A stretch of 64,000 nucleotides of DNA from Fluviirhizobium alvei. GTDB lineage: Bacteria > Pseudomonadota > Alphaproteobacteria > Rhizobiales > Rhizobiaceae. The stretch covers positions 1-64,000 of the forward strand of contig NZ_JAUOZU010000004.1 of the NCBI RefSeq assembly GCF_030551875.1. The letters are read 5' to 3'. The notes under the pieces were generated by a model. That model was given only the letters and a program-made list of their open reading frames with translations. It did no database searches and was not told the origin of the DNA. Below, in pieces: positions 42,019 to 49,802 of this stretch (within the stretch, counting starts at the first letter, position 1; each line of letters starts with the position of its first letter). A program made the translations under genes and the position numbers.

Positions 42019-42878
42019 AGTGGAACGGGCGCAGCCTGGTCCGCCAGCACCTGCTCGACGGCTTCGACGAGAGATTTGGACAGCGGATAGATCAACCCGT
42101 CATGCCCGACGACCTTGAAATTGGTACCGTCCTTGCGAATGCCAGCAATCAGGGACTTCCGGATCCACCAGGACCGGTGGATCTTGATGCCATCGTCCGG
42201 CGCGACCTGTTCAAGCGCATCCCGGAACGTCATGCGATGCAGGGTGGTTCTGTCCCCGACGCGAATGGACACATACTGATTCTGCGCCTGAATGCTGAGA
42301 ATTTCGCCTTCGACAGAAAGCGATGCCCTTGCAGCACTCGCATCTGTGTCCTGCACCTGGGGATCTCGATCCGGCCACCAGACGGGAATGGGCCGGCCAG
42401 GCAACGAGAGAAAGCGGCTGACATCCTTGCCGATGGCCAGAAACAGGGTCAGCGTGGTCGCCGTATTCAAGGCAAGCTGCCGAAAAATCCGCATCGAAAC
42501 AGGTATGCCCATATATTGATGGGTAAAGGGCGTCAGAATGAGATGGAAAAGCAGAATGAGCCCAAAAATGAAGCCCAGATAGGCAAAGAACAGCGGAATG
42601 CCGCGTCCAACGCAAAAATGGAACCACGGCGCCAGCAACAACAGGACTGCCGTAAAATAACCGGCCAGCCGCACAACGAAGATCACGACCTCGACCCATA
42701 CCGGCAATCCCGGATATTCCCGTGCGAACATGCCCGTGGCCGGAAGAACCGACAACAGCGTTATCATGCCGAGTAACACCGGATGCGTCGCGAAATAGAC
42801 AGCAAAACGCCTGTAGTCGGCGTAGGGGCGCTGCTCGAATTCAGATCGCTTGGAAACAGTCGTGGTCTCGTAAGTCAT
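41997..42878 (-). CDS. Membrane-bound LytTR DNA-binding regulator
   Basis: 293 residues. Four membrane helices lie within residues 30-155 (HPVLLGMITLLSVLP; VVIFVVRLAGYFTAVLLLLAPWF; LFFAYLGFIFGLILLFHLIL; a fourth near QLALNTATTLTLFLAIG). A LytTR domain follows (about 190-280): GEILSIQAQNQYVSIRVGDR, RMTFRDALEQV, KIHRSWWI and FKVVGHDGLIYPLSKSL. It should bind DNA while anchored in the inner membrane. It is divergent from the RTX gene at 43453 across 574 bp and may regulate it. 3' overlap with tetR. Confidence 0.87.
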   Translation of the reverse strand: MTYETTTVSKRSEFEQRPYADYRRFAVYFATHPVLLGMITLLSVLPATGMFAREYPGLPVWVEVVIFVVRLAGYFTAVLLLLAPWFHFCVGRGIPLFFAYLGFIFGLILLFHLILTPFTHQYMGIPVSMRIFRQLALNTATTLTLFLAIGKDVSRFLSLPGRPIPVWWPDRDPQVQDTDASAARASLSVEGEILSIQAQNQYVSIRVGDRTTLHRMTFRDALEQVAPDDGIKIHRSWWIRKSLIAGIRKDGTNFKVVGHDGLIYPLSKSLVEAVEQVLADQAAPVPLQGVAVD

Positions 42879-43253
42879 GAGTAATAGATTTGGTCAGATG
42901 TTTGGCGCCATTCACTTGCCGACTTGGGCAGTCGGCTCAACGTTACCGATCGAACACATTCCGTCGTGAGCCCTGTTTCCATACGTGTTTTCCGCGCGGC
43001 ATCAGGAACCTCATCCCTTCCATGGCACAAATATCCATGATCACGCCACTGGGAATGGCTCCCGAAGCGGTGAATAATTGAGTTTTTTCAAATATACGAT
43101 TAACGGCGACGGGCTGCGTATGAGGGGACTTGCTGTCATGGCTTTCGGACCGCGGTAAGTCGCGCGCTTCATTCCATCGTCGGCAAATCTGGAGCCGAGC
43201 CATCCAGGGCGTGCGCGGCGACCAAACCTCCACAAGCGATTGTCACCCGTTGG

Positions 43254-43328
43254 AAAATTCGCACCAATGTTGCGAATTTTCGCACAAAACCCGCGATCGG
43301 ACCGTCCCGCCAAGTTGCGAAAACGCAA
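43254..43328. promoter_or_regulatory. Cluster of palindromes with TGCGAA half-sites
   Basis: AAAATTCGCA (43254-43263) and TGCGAATTTT (43271-43280) form a perfect 10-bp dyad with a 7-bp spacer. TGCGAA-TT-TTCGCA (43271-43284) is a second perfect dyad that shares the right arm. TTGCG-AAAA-CGCAA (43315-43328) is a third. All lie in the 574-bp region (42879-43452) between the divergent LytTR and RTX genes, in which no other gene is seen. Confidence 0.6.
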
Positions 43329-43452
43329 TATTCGTGGGATTTGCCGGGGGATCCGATCGCCCCATCAGGCGAGGGAATTCTAATAAAATCAATCAAGTTC
43401 CGCTTGCTGGTTCAAGATCCGGCCTGAGCGAACGCGCCCAATGGAGCAGAAA

Positions 43453-45285
43453 ATGCAGCTTAGTTTTGAAGGTGGAATGTTCGGAAAGGATCTCGGCACC
43501 GCCATCGATTATACGTTTCTGGATCTATCCTTTGACGATTCGGATTCCGATACGATCGAGCTGAGCCAGAACATTCTTGATGTCGCCAATGTCTGGGCAA
43601 AATTCAACTATAGCTACGATTTTTCCTTCGCCTTGCTTGGCACGGCCCATCTCGATCTCGGCAAGATCGAATCGTCGTTCGATCTCGAATCCAATGCGAC
43701 CACATCGGACAGCGACCTGGCCCCCAACAGCAGCGCCTTCATCGATCTCTCCGGCTTTTCGCTCGGGGAGTCCGAAGACGGTGCCTTGTCTGCGACCGGC
43801 CCGAGCGCCGCTGAATCCTACGTCAAGATCGACCTGTCGACCTCCATCGAAGGATCGCTTTCAGCCGAAGTCGGATATGACTACGATATCGGCGTCGATT
43901 GGGGCGATGGAAGCACGACGCTGTTCGACACCGATTTCTCCGCCAGCCTCGACGAAACCATTTTCGAAGTGACCGCCGACATTCTTGGCGGCCTCGATGG
44001 CGAGATCTATGAACTTGATCTGGGGTTCGGCACCGTTGCGGCCGCCATTCCGGAATTCGAATATGATGAGGTTGAGCTCGTCGATGACGGCAGCCAGTTC
44101 GGCTCCTACCACCTGACCGGAAAATCAAGCCCTGTCGTGACCGCCGAAGTCGACCTCGACGCCTTCCTGCCCGTGCCCCTTTCGGTAGATGAATCGCTTG
44201 ATCTCAGCGTCGTCTCCTTTACGGTGGAAACCGGCTTGCTCGATGCCAAGCTGGTCGGGACCGCCTCGATCGGCCAGGACATTACGGTGACGCCGGATGT
44301 CGAAGTGACGATGGAAACCAGTCTCGGCGAGACCGTGACCGGTGATCTCGGCGACAAGTTCGAATTCGAAACGCCGGAGGGCGAAGGTTCCTTCACCGTG
44401 ACCGCCACCTACCAGCTGATGATGACGGTAACCGCAGTCACCTCGCTCGTCTTCGATGCATCGATCGACTGGCAGGTCGCCTATGGCAAGTTCGAGGCCG
44501 GCATCGATGTCGGCGTCTATCAGGACAAATGGGAAACCGGCTTCTCTGCCTTCGAAAGCTCGGAACCGCTTACCGATGGCATTGCACTGGAACTCGCCAG
44601 CGACACCAGCGTCTATGAAGCCGGCAGTGCGACGGAAGAATTCACGCTTTACTACGAAAACTTCGTCACCGCCGCTTCGGGTGTCGTCCTCAACCTGACG
44701 ACGCACCAGGTCTCGATCAAGGCCGGCACCGAAGACAATCAGATCAAAGGGAACGACCTCGCCAACAGCATCAATGGATATGACGGCAACGACACGATCA
44801 ATGCCGGCAAGGGCGACGATACTGTTTACGGCGGCATCGGGGAGGACACGATCTTCGGCGGCAATGACAACGACATGCTTCTGGGTCGGATGGGTAGCGA
44901 CACGATCAGCGGCGGCAGTGGAAACGACACCATTTTCGGCGGACGCGGCAAGGATATCCTCACCGGTGGCAAGGATGCCGATACGTTCCTCTTCGACGAC
45001 GGCGGTTCGTTCAGCCAGCGCGATACGATCACCGATTTCCGCGCCAAGCAGGGTGATTTGATTGACCTGTCGCAGATCGATGCCGATGCCAACCTGACCG
45101 ACGATCAGGCCTTCACGTTCATCGACACGGATGCCTTCAGCGGCCAGGCTGGGGAACTGCGGATACAGTTCACCAAGGGTGAAGGATTGACGGTGTTCGC
45201 CGATATGGATGGCGATGGCCGCGCCGATGGCTCGATTTTCCTCGAAGGCATCCGCTCGATTACGGCCGATCAGTTCGTACTCTGA
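43453..45285 (+). CDS. RTX calcium-binding protein with long beta-rich head
   Basis: 610 residues from ATG 43453, set by GGAG (43443-43446) six bases upstream; an in-frame ATG at 43441 has no site. Residues 1-420 are acidic and Ser/Thr/Asp-rich with a continuous beta pattern (SAFIDLSGFSLGES, EVTADILGGLDGEIYELDLG), with no cysteine and no signal peptide. RTX nonapeptides occupy about 424-515 (GGIGEDTIFGGNDND), then the secretion module ending ADQFVL. It is probably an extracellular adhesin or matrix protein. Terminator downstream. Likely controlled through the palindromes upstream. Confidence 0.86.
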   Translation: MQLSFEGGMFGKDLGTAIDYTFLDLSFDDSDSDTIELSQNILDVANVWAKFNYSYDFSFALLGTAHLDLGKIESSFDLESNATTSDSDLAPNSSAFIDLSGFSLGESEDGALSATGPSAAESYVKIDLSTSIEGSLSAEVGYDYDIGVDWGDGSTTLFDTDFSASLDETIFEVTADILGGLDGEIYELDLGFGTVAAAIPEFEYDEVELVDDGSQFGSYHLTGKSSPVVTAEVDLDAFLPVPLSVDESLDLSVVSFTVETGLLDAKLVGTASIGQDITVTPDVEVTMETSLGETVTGDLGDKFEFETPEGEGSFTVTATYQLMMTVTAVTSLVFDASIDWQVAYGKFEAGIDVGVYQDKWETGFSAFESSEPLTDGIALELASDTSVYEAGSATEEFTLYYENFVTAASGVVLNLTTHQVSIKAGTEDNQIKGNDLANSINGYDGNDTINAGKGDDTVYGGIGEDTIFGGNDNDMLLGRMGSDTISGGSGNDTIFGGRGKDILTGGKDADTFLFDDGGSFSQRDTITDFRAKQGDLIDLSQIDADANLTDDQAFTFIDTDAFSGQAGELRIQFTKGEGLTVFADMDGDGRADGSIFLEGIRSITADQFVL

Positions 45286-45293
45286 TCAAGCAG

Positions 45294-45324
45294 GGCGACC
45301 GGCGCAGTCACTGCACCGGTCGCC
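45294..45324. terminator. Bidirectional terminator between RTX and J-domain genes
   Basis: GGCGACCGG (45294-45302) pairs perfectly with CCGGTCGCC (45316-45324), 9 bp, followed by TCTTC. It sits between two convergent stop codons. Confidence 0.65.
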
Positions 45325-45327
45325 TCT

Positions 45328-45927
45328 TCATTCCGCGGCCTCGTCGCGCACCTGTGCGGCCATCTGAAGCTCGACCTGCAGTTCGTAACGATAGCCTTCC
45401 AGCATCTGGTAGGCATGTTCGATCATCTCGATCTGGCGCTCGGTTTTGCGGATCGCATCCGCGATCGTTTCGCTGCGGGCCCTGAGCATCGATCCCAGAA
45501 CATCGCTGCCGCTCTTGCCGCCCAGACGGTCGATATGCTGGCGTACCCGGTTGCGGTGGCGTTCAAGCTCCAGAATATGAATACGGTTCTTGACGATATC
45601 GTCGGACAGCGATCGCCGCATGGCGGAGACCGGATCGAAACTGCCGGGCTCACGTTCGTCGAGAATGACGTCATTGACAAGCCGTTCAAGTAGTTTCACG
45701 CCTTCGAGATCCTTCGGATCCGCCAGTTCCGGATCATATCCGGTGTCATCGAAGATGCGTCGACGCACAGGATCCCGCAGGAGATCATAGGCCACCTGCA
45801 GCCGGGCGAATGTGTCTGCGTCGCCGCCGGTGTCCGGATGGGCGCCTTTGGCAGCCTTTCTCCAGGCCTCGCGAATGGCGGGCTCCTGAGCATCGCGTTC
45901 AAGCCCGAGAAGGCTGTAGGGATCCAT
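45328..45927 (-). CDS. J-domain (DnaJ-like) protein
   Basis: About 199 residues. The J domain is at the N terminus (MDPYSLLGLERDAQEPAIREAWRK, then the HPD motif in AHPDTGGD), so the protein should recruit and stimulate a DnaK-type Hsp70. The rest is a long helical region (about 90-190) that looks like a coiled coil, with no zinc or CTD modules of true DnaJ. The start at 45927 gives the conserved J-domain beginning; an ATG at 45945 is also in frame. Clients unknown. Confidence 0.86.
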   Translation of the reverse strand: MDPYSLLGLERDAQEPAIREAWRKAAKGAHPDTGGDADTFARLQVAYDLLRDPVRRRIFDDTGYDPELADPKDLEGVKLLERLVNDVILDEREPGSFDPVSAMRRSLSDDIVKNRIHILELERHRNRVRQHIDRLGGKSGSDVLGSMLRARSETIADAIRKTERQIEMIEHAYQMLEGYRYELQVELQMAAQVRDEAAE

Positions 45928-46318
45928 CAAACTTCGCACCCTCATTTCAATTCGTCACGATCGCGAACGGCAGACTCTTCGGGCGACCATGGCTTAACTC
46001 ATTGATTTCAATGAACCGCATCGCATCAGAGCAACATAGCCGGATCTGTGTACCCCCTCGGACAGGACCCGACAAGCCTCTCGCCACCAACCGCACCTTA
46101 TTCACGGTGCCACGACAAAATTGTGGAGATCCGGCCGCATTTCACAGGTGAAAAGACGCCTACACCGTTAATTTTCGTCAACCGAGATGAACAGGATATG
46201 ACTCTTTGCAATCAGAATTTGGCAATTGTTAACCATATTTGGCGACATTAGCGTCAGGTATTGCGTCTCCCTCAACAATCATTCCCGATAACGGGTTCCT
46301 TTTCGAGACGAAGATTCA
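45928..46318. other. Intergenic region upstream of the flagellin gene
   Basis: No gene is seen. The part from about 46150 onward is rich in A and T and must hold the flagellin promoter. TTAACCAT, like a CtrA half-site, is present at 46229-46236, about 83 bases before the ATG. I do not see a convincing sigma-28 promoter. Confidence 0.5.
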
Positions 46319-47326
46319 ATGACAAGCATAATTACAAACAACCCGGCGACTGCAGCGCTTGCAACCCTGCGCGGCATCAGTTCGCAACTCGAAGATTCCC
46401 AGAACAGGATCTCCACCGGCTATCGCGTCGAAACCGCCAAGAACAACGCCGCCTACTGGTCGATCGCAACCACAATGCGCTCCGATACGGCTGCAATCTC
46501 GGCCGTTCGCGATGCGCTGGCACTTGGTGCGGCAACGGCGGACACCGCCTATTCCGGCCTGTCGCAGGCGGCGGACCTGCTGGCTGAGGTCAAGTCCCGG
46601 CTGGTGGCGGCACGCGAACCCGGCGTCGACCGCGGCAAGGTCGGTACCGAAATCGAGGAACTCAAGAACCAGCTGATGAGCACGGCCACCTCGGCGACCT
46701 TCAATGCCCAGAACTGGGTCTATTACGAAAAGTCCGACAGCCCCTGGCTGACCGGCGTCAAGGAAGTGGTTGGCGCCTTCAACCGCAATTCCGACAATAC
46801 CGTTTCCGTCAAGGTGCTCGAATATGGTTCCAACAGCGTGACCGCCCTCGATCCGCCCTTCGCGCTCATCGATGCGTCGGATGCGACCCATGGCGAATTC
46901 GGCATCCTGACATCGGAACGCTATTCGGTTGCACTTGGCCAGACGACCGGCTGGATCATGCTCGATATGGGGACGCGCTCGAACAGCTACTCATCCGCAA
47001 CCCTGCCGCAGCAGGAGATCACCCTCACCTCAGCAACGACCGATGCAGAACTTACCGAGATGCTCGATGTCGTCGATGCGATGCTGCTCGATGTGACCGA
47101 CGTCGCAGGCACCCTTGGCGCACTCGCCACCCGCATCAACATGCAGAGCGAATTTGCCGACGATCTGACCGATACGATCGACAAGGGCGTTGGCCGCCTG
47201 GTGGATGCCGACATGAACGCGGAATCGACCCGGCTCAAGGTTCTGCAGGGTCAGCAGTCGCTCGGCCTGACATCGCTTTCGATTGCGAACTCCAATCCGC
47301 AATCGGTGCTCAAGCTACTGCAGTAA
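46319..47326 (+). CDS. Flagellin, orphan gene
   Basis: 335 residues with the conserved N-terminal (SIITNNPATAALATLRGIS, then STGYRVETAKNNAAYWSIATTMRSD) and C-terminal (LVDADMNAESTRLKVLQGQQSLG) flagellin coils. The short central domain (about 150-230) is surface-exposed in the filament. No other flagellar gene is in the window, so this is a secondary flagellin away from a main cluster. The ribosome site is weak (GAGACGAAGATTC). The 3' end overlaps dusA by 17 bp. Rhizobia commonly carry several flagellins, and one outside the main cluster is not rare. Confidence 0.92.
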   Translation: MTSIITNNPATAALATLRGISSQLEDSQNRISTGYRVETAKNNAAYWSIATTMRSDTAAISAVRDALALGAATADTAYSGLSQAADLLAEVKSRLVAAREPGVDRGKVGTEIEELKNQLMSTATSATFNAQNWVYYEKSDSPWLTGVKEVVGAFNRNSDNTVSVKVLEYGSNSVTALDPPFALIDASDATHGEFGILTSERYSVALGQTTGWIMLDMGTRSNSYSSATLPQQEITLTSATTDAELTEMLDVVDAMLLDVTDVAGTLGALATRINMQSEFADDLTDTIDKGVGRLVDADMNAESTRLKVLQGQQSLGLTSLSIANSNPQSVLKLLQ

Positions 47327-48338
47327 CACCGAGATCGGCGCCCCGTGCGGTGGCGCCGATGACTTCTTCGAAGGCACGCGCGATCACCTCTGGCCCGGCA
47401 CCGGGCCGAACCGCATCGGTCGACAGGATCTGCCGGTAGCGCCGGGCGCCATCCACGCCGGCAAAAAGGCCAAGCATCGGCTTGGTTACCGCATTGAGGC
47501 GTCCGCCGCCCACAAGCCAGCTCTCCGCATAATCCATCATCCGGTCGCGCACATGGTTCCAGTCGATTGGCCGTGCCGGTTCGCCATAGACCCGGTGATC
47601 GACCTCTCCCAGAAGGGCGGCATTATGCCAGGCTGCGCGGCCAAGCATGACGCCATCCATGTGAGAAAGATGTTCAACCGCCTGATCGAGATCGGCAATT
47701 CCCCCGTTCAAGCCAATGAATCGACTCGGAAAACGCTTCTTGAGCCTGTAGGCGCGATCGTAATCGAGCGGCGGGATTTCGCGGTTCTCGCGCGGCGACA
47801 ATCCTTTAAGCCAGGCCTTGCGGGCATGGACCCACAGCGCATCGGCACCAGCAGCAAACACCTTGTCAGCAAGCGTATCGAGAGCGATTTCGGGATCCTG
47901 CTCATCGACGCCGATCCGGCATTTGACCGTGACAGGCACGGACGAAACCGTCTTCATGGCCGCCACGCATTCGGCAACCAGATCCGGCGTCAACATCAGA
48001 CAGGCACCGAACGTGCCCGACTGAACGCGATCTGACGGGCAGCCGACATTGAGGTTGATCTCGTCATAGCCGTAATCAGCACTCACGCGCACGGCGTCCA
48101 CAAGCTTCGCCGGATCGGAACCGCCCAACTGCAGGGCAATCGGATGTTCGGACGGATCGTAGGCAAGCAGCCGGTCGCGCGGCCCATGGATGGCCGCATC
48201 CGCAACCACCATTTCCGTGTAAAGCAGCGCCTTGTGCGACAACAGTCGGTGCAGGTAGCGGCAGTGCCGATCGGTCCAGTCGAGCATCGGCGCGACGGCA
48301 AAAATCTTTGCCTTGTCCGCCAGGGCCGCCGCGTACAT
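47310..48338 (-). CDS. dusA: tRNA-dihydrouridine synthase A
   Basis: 342 residues. The FMN-dependent TIM barrel opens with FAVAPMLDWTDRHCR and has the catalytic Cys in NLNVGCPSDRVQSGTFGACLM. Also seen are the FMN-binding VTVKCRIGVDEQD and LNGGI, and the DusA-type end. It reduces U20/U20a in tRNA. The ATG at 48338 is set by GAGGCC upstream. It lies 8 bp after the terC stop, so the two are probably one operon. Confidence 0.95.
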   Translation of the reverse strand: MYAAALADKAKIFAVAPMLDWTDRHCRYLHRLLSHKALLYTEMVVADAAIHGPRDRLLAYDPSEHPIALQLGGSDPAKLVDAVRVSADYGYDEINLNVGCPSDRVQSGTFGACLMLTPDLVAECVAAMKTVSSVPVTVKCRIGVDEQDPEIALDTLADKVFAAGADALWVHARKAWLKGLSPRENREIPPLDYDRAYRLKKRFPSRFIGLNGGIADLDQAVEHLSHMDGVMLGRAAWHNAALLGEVDHRVYGEPARPIDWNHVRDRMMDYAESWLVGGGRLNAVTKPMLGLFAGVDGARRYRQILSTDAVRPGAGPEVIARAFEEVIGATARGADLGVTAVA

Positions 48339-48346
48339 GGAAGGCC

Positions 48347-49036
48347 TCAATGGGCCGCCGGCATACCGCTCTTGAGCAGCGGTATGTTCGGCAGCGTATG
48401 ACCGAGAACCTGATCGGCACCCTCATAGATCATGCGGATCGCGACATAGAGAATGACAAGCAGGCCGACCCAGGCGATCCAGCGGAAGCGGTGGAGAAGC
48501 TTGGCGATGGCGGCCGAGGCAGCCCCCATCAGCACGACCGACAGGCCAAGGCCGAAAATTAGCGCGGTCGGATGTTCGCGCGCGGCACCGGCGACGGCCA
48601 GCACGTTGTCGAGCGACATCGACACATCGGCGACAATGATCTGGAACACCGCATCCTTGAGCGTCTTGGTTCCGGCCTGGCCGGCAACCTTGCCGTCCCG
48701 GTTCTCGTCCTGATCGCTGAGTGCCTCCTCGGCGTCGGCAATGTCTTCCGGCTTGACCGTCAGTTCGCGATACATCTTCCAGGACACCCAGAGCAGCAGG
48801 ATACCGCCGATGAGGATCAGGCCGATGATCTGCATCAGCTCTGTGGCGATGATCGCAAAGAAGATACGCAGGACGGTGGCGGCGAGAATACCGATCAGGA
48901 TCGCCTTGCGGCGAAGCTCGGGAGCCAGGCCAGCCGCGGCGAGGCCGATGACAATGGCATTGTCTGCCGCAAGCACGAGGTCGATCATGACAACCTGAGC
49001 GAAGGCTGCGAAAGCAGCATAGTCCAAACCAAACAT
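48347..49036 (-). CDS. TerC-family membrane protein
   Basis: 229 residues with seven membrane helices. The two conserved acidic motifs are MIDLVLAADNAIVIG in helix one and VADVSMSLDNVLAVAG in helix four, as in TerC/Alx proteins that move metals such as manganese. A charged loop (EEALSDQDENRDG) lies between helices three and four. Start at ATG 49036 after GAGAAG. I looked for a yybP-ykoY manganese riboswitch upstream and did not find one. Operon with dusA. Confidence 0.9.
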   Translation of the reverse strand: MFGLDYAAFAAFAQVVMIDLVLAADNAIVIGLAAAGLAPELRRKAILIGILAATVLRIFFAIIATELMQIIGLILIGGILLLWVSWKMYRELTVKPEDIADAEEALSDQDENRDGKVAGQAGTKTLKDAVFQIIVADVSMSLDNVLAVAGAAREHPTALIFGLGLSVVLMGAASAAIAKLLHRFRWIAWVGLLVILYVAIRMIYEGADQVLGHTLPNIPLLKSGMPAAH

Positions 49037-49274
49037 AATCTTCTCGTCAAAAATGGGAAATCGGCTCAGTCGCCCGAGATAACCAGCCAATTGGACGAAA
49101 TCCTCCGATGAGTCAACCTTCTACGAAAGTCGATCGTCGCAGGCTCGACACGGATGGAGGTTGTTCTTTCAGACGAACAAGGCGAAAGTGAAGGCTCGGC
49201 TGTGCAAAAACATCATGCGAGCCTTGCGGATTTGCTCAGGCCTGTTTCTATCCGTGCAAACAGGAGGACCGACC

Positions 49275-49802
49275 ATGCCGCTTTATTCTCTCGACGACAC
49301 CCGCCCCACCCTGCCCGACGACGACCGCTACTGGGTGGCGCCGGATGCCCATGTGATCGGCAATGTTGTGATCGGCGCCGATTGCGGCATCTGGTTCGGC
49401 TCTGTCTTGCGCGGCGACAACGAACCGATCGTCCTCGGCGAAGGCACGAATATCCAGGAAGGAACGATGATCCATACCGATCCGGGCCAGCCGGTCACGA
49501 TCGGCAAGGGTTGCACCATCGGTCACCACGCCATCATCCATGGCTGCACCATCGGCGACAATTCTCTCGTCGGTATGGGAGCGACTGTCCTCAACGGCGC
49601 CAGGATCGGCAACAACTGCCTGATCGGCGCCAACGCCCTGGTCACCGAGGGCAAGGAGTTTCCAGACAATTCCCTGATCGTCGGCTCGCCCGCCCGTGTG
49701 GTCCGCACGCTCGACGAGGCAGCAGTGGAAGGACTGAAACGCTCTGCGGCGAGTTACATCGCCAACTGGAAGCGTTTCAGGAGTGGCTTGAAACAACTTT
49801 GA
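49275..49802 (+). CDS. Gamma-class carbonic anhydrase-like hexapeptide protein
   Basis: 175 residues forming a left-handed beta helix: repeats of the type NVVIGADCGIWFGSVLRGDN, the zinc-site His residues in TMIHTDPG and GHHAIIHG, and the C-terminal helix (SYIANWKRFRSGLKQL). Members are CamH-type putative carbonic anhydrases or acyltransferase relatives. AGGAGG precedes ATG 49275; the open frame upstream is not needed. The 3' end overlaps the sensor gene by 26 bp. Confidence 0.9.
   Translation: MPLYSLDDTRPTLPDDDRYWVAPDAHVIGNVVIGADCGIWFGSVLRGDNEPIVLGEGTNIQEGTMIHTDPGQPVTIGKGCTIGHHAIIHGCTIGDNSLVGMGATVLNGARIGNNCLIGANALVTEGKEFPDNSLIVGSPARVVRTLDEAAVEGLKRSAASYIANWKRFRSGLKQL

Noticed and set aside
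45328-45945. True DnaJ chaperone
   Set aside because: Only the J domain is present; the Gly/Phe, zinc and C-terminal domains are missing.
49037-49160. yybP-ykoY manganese riboswitch upstream of terC
   Set aside because: The conserved loops were not found.
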